From NCBI GenBank assembly GCA_013298335.1, contig JAAFHI010000258.1:1-5779 (forward strand): a DNA stretch of 5,779 bases, in the 5' to 3' direction. The position numbers and the translations under genes are program-made. Positions 4,855 to 5,779 of the stretch are shown piece after piece. Each line of letters starts with the position of its first letter. The stretch's first letter is position 1. The stretch is from Actinomycetota bacterium. GTDB taxonomy: Bacteria; Acidobacteriota; Blastocatellia; Chloracidobacteriales; Chloracidobacteriaceae. The notes under the pieces are model-generated. The model did no database searches. It was not told the DNA's origin and saw only the letters and a program-made list of their open reading frames with translations.

Positions 4855-5779
4855 AATCGCCACCGCCCGCGCGGCCTGCATGGCGCGTTCGCGGGTTTCG
4901 GCGAGAGTGGTGCCGAGGGCGGTGACGTGGCCCATCTTGCGTCCGGGACGCGACGACCCTTTGCCGTAGAGATGAACGGTCGTGTTCGGCACGGCGAGGG
5001 CGTTTTCCAGTCCGTGGGCCTTGGCGGGGGCGTCGAAACTTCCAAGGATGTTGACCATCACGGCGGCGGGCGTCCGCATGGCCGTCGAACCGAGCGGCAG
5101 GTTCAGGACGGCGCGGATGTGGTTTTCGAACTGCGACGTCTCGCAGGCTTCAATCGTGTAATGCCCGCTGTTGTGCGGACGCGGCGCGATTTCATTCACC
5201 AGTACGTCGCCGTCGGTCAGCAGAAACATCTCGATGCCGTAAATTCCGACGCCGTCCACCGCTTTCAGGACTTCGTGGGCGATTTCGGTCGCCCGCGCGC
5301 GGCTGCGTTCGGTGATGTCGGCGGGCGCGAGCACGGAATGGCAGATGTGCGCGTGCTGGATCGTCTCGACTACCGGGTAGGTCGCAGTTTCGCCGCGTGC
5401 GTTGCGGACCGCCATGATCGCGAGTTCCTTCGTGAACGGCACGAATTCCTCGACCATCAGCGGGCTGCCGCGCTTGGTGAGTTTCTGGAAGGCCGGCGCG
5501 GCGTCGATGTCGGAGCGGATGAGTTCGTTCCCGTAGCCGTCATAGCCGTTCGTCCGGCACTTGAGCACCATCGGAAACCCGAGCACGCGCCCCGCTTCGC
5601 AGACCGCCTCAGGCGAATCCACCGTCTGAAAGTTCGGCACCGGCAATCCGGCGTTCTTCAGGACGGTTTTCTGGGTGAATTTGTCCTGAATGAGCGCGAT
5701 GGTCTTCGCCGACGGGGCAATCGCCGCGTGGGGAAACGTCTCAAGGTACGCCAATACTTCCGGCTCGATGAACTCGTTT
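4852..5779 (-). CDS. purK: N5-carboxyaminoimidazole ribonucleotide synthase PurK, N-terminus beyond window
   Basis: ATP-grasp enzyme of purine synthesis that joins bicarbonate to 5-aminoimidazole ribonucleotide using ATP, giving N5-CAIR for PurE in the cytoplasm. The 308 visible codons read through the window end without a start; the first visible residues are NEFIEPEVLAYLETF, so roughly the first 70-80 aa (most of the N-terminal preATP-grasp fold) are missing. The TTG at 5754 is an internal leucine, not a start. Visible blocks, numbered from the first visible codon: LIQDKFTQK (29-37), VLKCRTNGYDGYGN (71-84), EEFVPFTKELA (110-120), YPVVETI (134-140), VNEIAPRPHNSGHYTIEACE (194-213), TSQFENHIRAV (214-224) and the C-terminal HLYGK with RPGRKMGHV (269-285). 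The FVPFTKEL and NEIAPRPHNSGHYT blocks resemble the Bacillus and fungal Ade2 type more than the E. coli type. It ends in TAG inside the palindrome. purE is not visible; it could lie upstream, beyond 5779. Confidence 0.96.
   Translation of the reverse strand, partial: NEFIEPEVLAYLETFPHAAIAPSAKTIALIQDKFTQKTVLKNAGLPVPNFQTVDSPEAVCEAGRVLGFPMVLKCRTNGYDGYGNELIRSDIDAAPAFQKLTKRGSPLMVEEFVPFTKELAIMAVRNARGETATYPVVETIQHAHICHSVLAPADITERSRARATEIAHEVLKAVDGVGIYGIEMFLLTDGDVLVNEIAPRPHNSGHYTIEACETSQFENHIRAVLNLPLGSTAMRTPAAVMVNILGSFDAPAKAHGLENALAVPNTTVHLYGKGSSRPGRKMGHVTALGTTLAETRERAMQAARAVAI

Noticed and set aside
5752..5754. TTG start for purK
   Set aside because: The frame continues upstream to the window edge with family-like sequence (NEFIEPEVLAYL), so this is an internal leucine of a gene cut by the window.

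Overview
The window is GC-rich bacterial DNA with four protein genes, two of them cut by the window edges. No RNA gene, transposase, phage gene or CRISPR array was seen. A membrane sensor kinase with a sigma-54 activator, a secreted DUF1800 protein and dense G+C-biased codon use point to a Gram-negative-type bacterium. DUF1800 proteins are common in the Planctomycetes/Verrucomicrobia group, Acidobacteria and related environmental lineages. That placement is an inference; nothing here fixes the phylum.

Layout: (1) 1-1239, minus strand: an NtrC-type response regulator whose C-terminal DNA-binding part lies beyond position 1. (2) 1253-1344: a long imperfect hairpin of 8-bp units that fills the gap between regulator and kinase. 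(3) 1352-2842, minus strand: a membrane sensor histidine kinase, upstream of the regulator in the same direction. (4) 2843-3050: a 208-bp divergent control region with a near-consensus -24/-12 (sigma-54) promoter facing the kinase and a cluster of CGGAAAT/ATTTCCG words forming two dyads. (5) 3051-4772, plus strand: an exported DUF1800 protein. (6) 4770-4854: an 85-bp imperfect palindrome of 7-bp units that runs exactly from the stop codon of the DUF1800 gene to the stop codon of the convergent gene. (7) 4852-5779, minus strand: purK, missing its N-terminus.

Likely working: the kinase senses an unknown periplasmic or membrane signal and phosphorylates the regulator, which has every residue needed to activate sigma-54 RNA polymerase. 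The sigma-54-type promoter ahead of the kinase suggests that the pair drives its own transcription. The dyads lie about 70-155 bp upstream of the predicted start, a normal enhancer distance, and also sit in front of the DUF1800 gene, so that gene may share the control. purK is housekeeping purine synthesis and is probably unrelated.

The most unusual points are the stop-to-stop palindrome, the second hairpin array inside the two-component operon, the sigma-54 promoter with clustered dyads, and a kinase H-box in which the usual acidic residue after the histidine is threonine.
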